Source of the DNA: Gammaproteobacteria bacterium CG22_combo_CG10-13_8_21_14_all_40_8 | GTDB lineage: Bacteria > Pseudomonadota > Gammaproteobacteria > Enterobacterales > GCA-002770795 | NCBI GenBank assembly: GCA_002770795.1 | Contig: PCTP01000235.1 | Coordinates: 930-9,672 of the forward strand | Direction: 5' to 3' | DNA length: 8,743 nucleotides | In this document: positions 5,631 through 8,743 of the stretch, one piece after another | How the letters are laid out: each line of letters opens with the position of its first letter | Position numbering within the stretch: position 1 is the stretch's first letter | The notes under the pieces: model-generated | Seen by the model: the letters and a program-made list of their open reading frames with translations, nothing else | Database searches by the model: none | What the model was told of the DNA's origin: nothing | Translations under genes and position numbers: made by a program

Positions 5631-8390
5631 TCAATAGCTTTGAATAATTTCTGTGACCTGCTCGCTGATTTCCTGCCACTGGCTTTCATTTTGAATCTCT
5701 GTTTCCTGTAACGCCTGTCTATTTATCGCATCTCGATATTTTTGATAAGCACTATTTAGCAGTTTGACCTGCTCTCCCTGCAGAATTCCCGACATTCCCA
5801 ATTGCTTTAATAATTCCATCATGGATGTATAAGAAGTTAATTCTTGATGCTGATGGGCCTGTAGAAGTACTAAATATTGTATAAAAAACTCAATATCGGT
5901 AATGCCGCCCAATCCTTGCTTTAACGACCACTTTTCTGAAGTAGAGACACTAAAATGTTGGCGCATTTTCTCTCGCATTTCAGTCACATCCGTTAATAGT
6001 TTTTGCTGTTCTCGTTCTATAGTAAGCACTTGCTTACGGGCTATTTCGAATTTCTCTGCTAAATTTCGACTTGGACTTAACACTCTAGCGCGTATCAATG
6101 CCTGATGTTCCCAGGTCCATGCCTGAGCTTTTTGGTAACTTGCAAATTGTTCGATAGAAGAGACTAGAAGTCCTGAATTTCCCATGGGTCTTAGTCTGGT
6201 ATCGATTTCATATAACACACCACTCGACATTCTGGTGGTTAATATGTGTATAAACCTTTGAGCTATTTTAATAAAATAAACATTGGCCTCAAGGCTTTTA
6301 ATTCCGGTTGATTCGTTTTCACAATTTTCATGCAAGAAAATAAGATCGAGATCTGAGGAAAAGCCAATTTCTCGACTGCCTAATTTCCCCATCGCCACAA
6401 TCACAAAATCAGCATCCTCTCCTTGCTCATTCAGCAAACGGCCATAGCGATTTTCGATTTGATATCGAGCCATCTTCAATGATTCTCTAACGATCACGTC
6501 AGCAATGGCCGTTAGGTTTTTGGCCAGCTTCTCCACATTGAATTGCTCAGAAATGAACCCTGCGGCCAGTTGAAAATGTTGAGATTGCTTGAACTCTCTT
6601 AATACACCATAAAGATGCTCTTCATCATCCTGAGGGATCCGTGCCAATGTTTGCTCTAACATTTGTTGTCTTTGTTTGATGGTGTATGGCTGCGTCTGCC
6701 ATTGCGGGTTTAACAAATCATCCAATACCAAAGGGTATTGGCTGGTATGTTTGGCAATCCAAGGACTTCTGGCAAACAAAAAAATAACAAGCTCCAAAGT
6801 AGATCGATTTTCCACAAACAAATCGAGATAAGCGGTTCTTGTTAAAATTTGATCGATGAGTAAAAACACCCTATCAAAAGTTTGTTCCGCTAGTGCCTCC
6901 TTTCCACACAAACGGATAATCGTCGGTACTAAGCCTTGCAATTTTAAAGTAGCTTTCTCACTCACGGGTCGAGATTTTTGCAATAATCGATCTTTACATT
7001 CTGCTAATTTTTTTAAAACCCAAACCGGATCTTTATAGCCTAGTTGCGACAATATTCCCTGATTCACCCCGCAAACTTCTGGTAGTCGCCACAAGTTGGT
7101 CAACTCAGTATCAACACCGATGTCAGCCGTGTTCGATTCATCTCTAAATTGAGCCAGAAATATCTGATGCACGCCTGCTCTCACCGCATCGGCCTCTTTT
7201 TGCCAAGCAGCCCAAGTTAATTGGCTGTCGATGAAGCATAGGCGCTGTTTATCGAGTTCATTATTAGGTAAATCCTGAGTTTGCTTATCCGCTATTCCTT
7301 GCAAGCAATGTTCCCAATGGCGTAATTTCAAATAACCAAGACGAAGCGTTTTCACCTGCTTTTTACTCAACAACTCCATGGTCTCAATCACATCCAAACC
7401 CACCAAGGTACTGGTAGTTTGCAACTGCACATGTTTTCCCCCATGAATCAGTTGCAGTGCCTGAACAATAAACTCAATTTCTCTTATGCCACCCAGTCCT
7501 AACTTTAAATTATGTTGTAAATGACGTCGACGCAATTCAATTTCAATTTGCAGCTTCATTTGGCGTGGCGACTCAAGCATAGAAAAATCTATGTAGCGAC
7601 GGTAAACAAAGGGTTTTAAAATAGCTTGCAGAGCAGCTACATGGGCTATGGTTCCAGTGATAGCACGAGCTTTGACCAAAGCAAATCTTTCCCAATCCCT
7701 TCCTTGTTCAAGATAATATTGTGATAGCGCTTCATAACTCAGTACTAACGGGCCGCTATCACCATAGGGTCTCAATCTGGCATCCACTCTAAAAACAAAT
7801 CCATCTTGAGTCACATCATTCAATATGCCAATAAAGCGCTGCACCAACCGATGGAAGAACACTTCGTTTTCTATGCTTCTCTTCCCTCCTTGAGTATGGC
7901 CAGATTGTGGATAGGTAAAGATCAAATCAATATCTGAGGATAAATTGAGTTCTTTTCCGCCAAGCTTTCCCATTCCCAACACGATCAGTTCTTGGGTGTC
8001 TCCGCTATCCGAGGTAGGTGTACCAAATTTCTCCATATGATCTTTGCTCAACCAGGCAAGAGCTCCTTGAATACATTCATCCGCTAAATTGGAACAGCAA
8101 TGCATCACTTGAAGACTATGATTAGCTGAGGAAAACTCTAACTTAATCAATTCAACCAATATTTGATTGCGATATTGTCGTAATACGGATTTTAACTGAC
8201 TTTCGGTAGAAATATTCACCAGTAATTGTGGTAATGAGAGATTTGCATCCCGTGTAATTGGGCTGTTTTTTTGCGTTTGTTGATAGACAAAATCACTCAA
8301 CGCCAAGAGTTCTGCACTGATTTCGCTCTGTCCTAAAGGTGATCTTTGCTGGTAAAGCGCTAAGAGTTCGGGGTAATCAGAAATCGCCAT
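5631..8390 (-). CDS. glnE: Bifunctional glutamine synthetase adenylyltransferase/adenylyl-removing enzyme
   Basis: GlnE attaches AMP to glutamine synthetase and removes it again according to nitrogen status, acting with PII protein in the cytosol. The 919 residues (E. coli 946) hold two related nucleotidyltransferase domains. The N-terminal adenylyl-removing domain has GMGKLGGKELNLSSDIDLIF (139-158; D153, D155), RVDARLRPYG (201-210; D203) and GLGGIREIEF (298-307). The C-terminal adenylylating domain has AMGKLGSREIGFSSDLDLIF (666-685; D680, D682), EIDTRLRPMG (728-737; D730) and GLGGITDIEF (826-835). All metal-binding aspartates are present in both, so both activities are expected. The ATG at 8390-8388 is directly preceded by an in-frame TAA, which fixes it as the furthest upstream start. 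Its ribosome-binding site is weak. The usual neighbour ilvE is absent. Confidence 0.97.
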   Translation of the reverse strand: MAISDYPELLALYQQRSPLGQSEISAELLALSDFVYQQTQKNSPITRDANLSLPQLLVNISTESQLKSVLRQYRNQILVELIKLEFSSANHSLQVMHCCSNLADECIQGALAWLSKDHMEKFGTPTSDSGDTQELIVLGMGKLGGKELNLSSDIDLIFTYPQSGHTQGGKRSIENEVFFHRLVQRFIGILNDVTQDGFVFRVDARLRPYGDSGPLVLSYEALSQYYLEQGRDWERFALVKARAITGTIAHVAALQAILKPFVYRRYIDFSMLESPRQMKLQIEIELRRRHLQHNLKLGLGGIREIEFIVQALQLIHGGKHVQLQTTSTLVGLDVIETMELLSKKQVKTLRLGYLKLRHWEHCLQGIADKQTQDLPNNELDKQRLCFIDSQLTWAAWQKEADAVRAGVHQIFLAQFRDESNTADIGVDTELTNLWRLPEVCGVNQGILSQLGYKDPVWVLKKLAECKDRLLQKSRPVSEKATLKLQGLVPTIIRLCGKEALAEQTFDRVFLLIDQILTRTAYLDLFVENRSTLELVIFLFARSPWIAKHTSQYPLVLDDLLNPQWQTQPYTIKQRQQMLEQTLARIPQDDEEHLYGVLREFKQSQHFQLAAGFISEQFNVEKLAKNLTAIADVIVRESLKMARYQIENRYGRLLNEQGEDADFVIVAMGKLGSREIGFSSDLDLIFLHENCENESTGIKSLEANVYFIKIAQRFIHILTTRMSSGVLYEIDTRLRPMGNSGLLVSSIEQFASYQKAQAWTWEHQALIRARVLSPSRNLAEKFEIARKQVLTIEREQQKLLTDVTEMREKMRQHFSVSTSEKWSLKQGLGGITDIEFFIQYLVLLQAHQHQELTSYTSMMELLKQLGMSGILQGEQVKLLNSAYQKYRDAINRQALQETEIQNESQWQEISEQVTEIIQSY

Positions 8391-8419
8391 TTAACACTAT
8401 TATCTTCATTAAACATCCT

Positions 8420-8425
8420 ATTATA
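8420..8425 (-). promoter_or_regulatory. Candidate -10 box of the glnE promoter
   Basis: The minus strand has a perfect TATAAT about 30 bases before the glnE ATG. No good -35 sits at 17 bases (CTCAGA). TTGCTC is present but at 20 bases, which is too long. A start of transcription near 8412 would leave a leader of roughly 20 bases. The -10 box is convincing, the whole promoter only moderately so. Confidence 0.4.
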
Positions 8426-8462
8426 ATGGACTGATGAAGCCTTCTGAGCAAGTGTTATCTAT

Positions 8463-8603
8463 TTACAAAAAACCTTTCTGACGCGCAATTCTTGCCGCTT
8501 CAAAGCGATTACCTGCATGCAATTGACTCGCCGTATTCGACAAATAGTTTCTCACTGTTCCTGTGCTGATATGTAGCTTCAATCCAATATCATTAGAACT
8601 CAT
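8463..8603 (-). pseudogene. NarL/LuxR-type response regulator remnant, DNA-binding domain only
   Basis: The minus strand encodes 46 residues that match the C-terminal helix-turn-helix of a NarL/LuxR-family response regulator of the DesR type: SSNDIGLKLHISTGTVRNYL (2-21), where the recognition helix lies, and NRFEAARIARQKGFL at the end. The normal receiver domain (about 120 residues with the phosphorylated Asp) is missing. An ATG (8603-8601) happens to precede the fragment and overlaps the end of the kinase remnant in another frame, so a mini-protein could be made, with a poorly spaced AGAGG upstream. I take it as the 3' remnant of a regulator gene whose front was lost by deletion. It ends about 70 bases ahead of glnE. 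Confidence 0.7.
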
Positions 8604-8742
8604 TCAAGCCATTTCCCTCTTCACAAGAAGAAACCTTACCATCATCCAATATTTGCAAATAAATATTTTTATGGGTTTTAATCAGGCTCACTTCACAATA
8701 ACTGGCTTGGGAATGTCTAATCATGTTGGTGATGCCCAGGAG
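8593..8742 (-). pseudogene. DesK-type histidine kinase remnant (ATPase domain fragment)
   Basis: From the window edge the minus strand reads 49 residues to a TAA at 8595-8593. TNMIRHSQASYCEVSL (5-20) is the N-box of a DesK/NarX-type HATPase domain, and LDDGKVSSCEEGNGL (32-46) covers the G1 region and the start of the G2 box. Intact relatives continue after GNGL with a GMRER-like block and about 40 more residues. Here the frame changes to NEF and stops. The sequence then runs, in another frame, into a response regulator's DNA-binding domain. Kinase-then-regulator is the usual gene order for this pair, so one deletion would explain both remnants. The part of the kinase beyond the window is not visible. 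Confidence 0.65.
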
Positions 8743-8743
8743 C

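Noticed and set aside
5600..5640. Short inverted repeats after glnE (AAGCT...AGCTT and TAGG...CCTA) as a terminator
   Set aside because: Stems of 4-5 bp with no following T-run are too weak to call.
8360..8416. 18-codon upstream frame overlapping the glnE start
   Set aside because: It has no proper ribosome-binding site and would begin within a few bases of the predicted transcription start, so a leader-peptide role is not supported.
1..8743. Search for CRISPR arrays, tRNA or rRNA genes, insertion sequences and phage genes
   Set aside because: No spaced direct repeats, RNA gene signatures, transposase motifs or terminal repeats were seen on reading either strand.

Overview
The window comes from an AT-rich gammaproteobacterium (about 40% GC by eye). 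The lpxL-type acyltransferase end, the full bifunctional GlnE and the glnE / zinc-finger / LPS-core gene neighbourhood support this. The dense packing of the LPS genes, the missing ilvE and a wrecked two-component system at the right edge would fit a host-associated lineage with some genome reduction. That lifestyle reading is inference, and I cannot name the genus.

Layout, left to right. Positions 1-141 hold the 3' end of a lipid A late acyltransferase gene on the + strand. A convergent intergenic region (142-413) has two weak hairpins and no recognisable gene. Positions 414-5310 hold five minus-strand genes in a tight unit, each overlapping the next by 4 or 8 bases. In transcription order they are an ELM1/GtrOC1-family putative glycosyltransferase, a GT4 glycosyltransferase, a NodB-type polysaccharide deacetylase, a second GT4 glycosyltransferase and a second, divergent ELM1-family protein. 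Just upstream, 5330-5527 encodes a 65-aa CHCC zinc-finger protein with a plausible promoter at 5572-5600. Positions 5631-8390 encode glnE, also on the minus strand. Positions 8463-8742 hold remnants of a DesK-type histidine kinase and a NarL/LuxR-type response regulator, joined by what looks like a deletion.

How the genes work together: the five-gene unit has the composition expected of a locus that builds the outer part of an LPS/LOS core or a related surface glycan. It has up to four sugar transferases and one enzyme that would convert an N-acetyl-sugar into a free amino sugar. As I recall, outer-core loci of Acinetobacter contain GtrOC1 (same ELM1 family) and deacetylase genes and lie next to ilvE, and Pseudomonas carries glnE-ilvE next to its waa core genes. 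The present locus sits at the same kind of site but without ilvE. The acyltransferase at the left edge acts on lipid A, so both flanks of the unit agree with an LPS role. GlnE is unrelated to LPS and controls glutamine synthetase activity.

The most distinctive sequence signals are a perfect 9-bp hairpin that buries the ribosome-binding site of the first GT4 gene, an A10 tract (with two A8 tracts) inside the deacetylase gene, and the kinase/regulator remnant.
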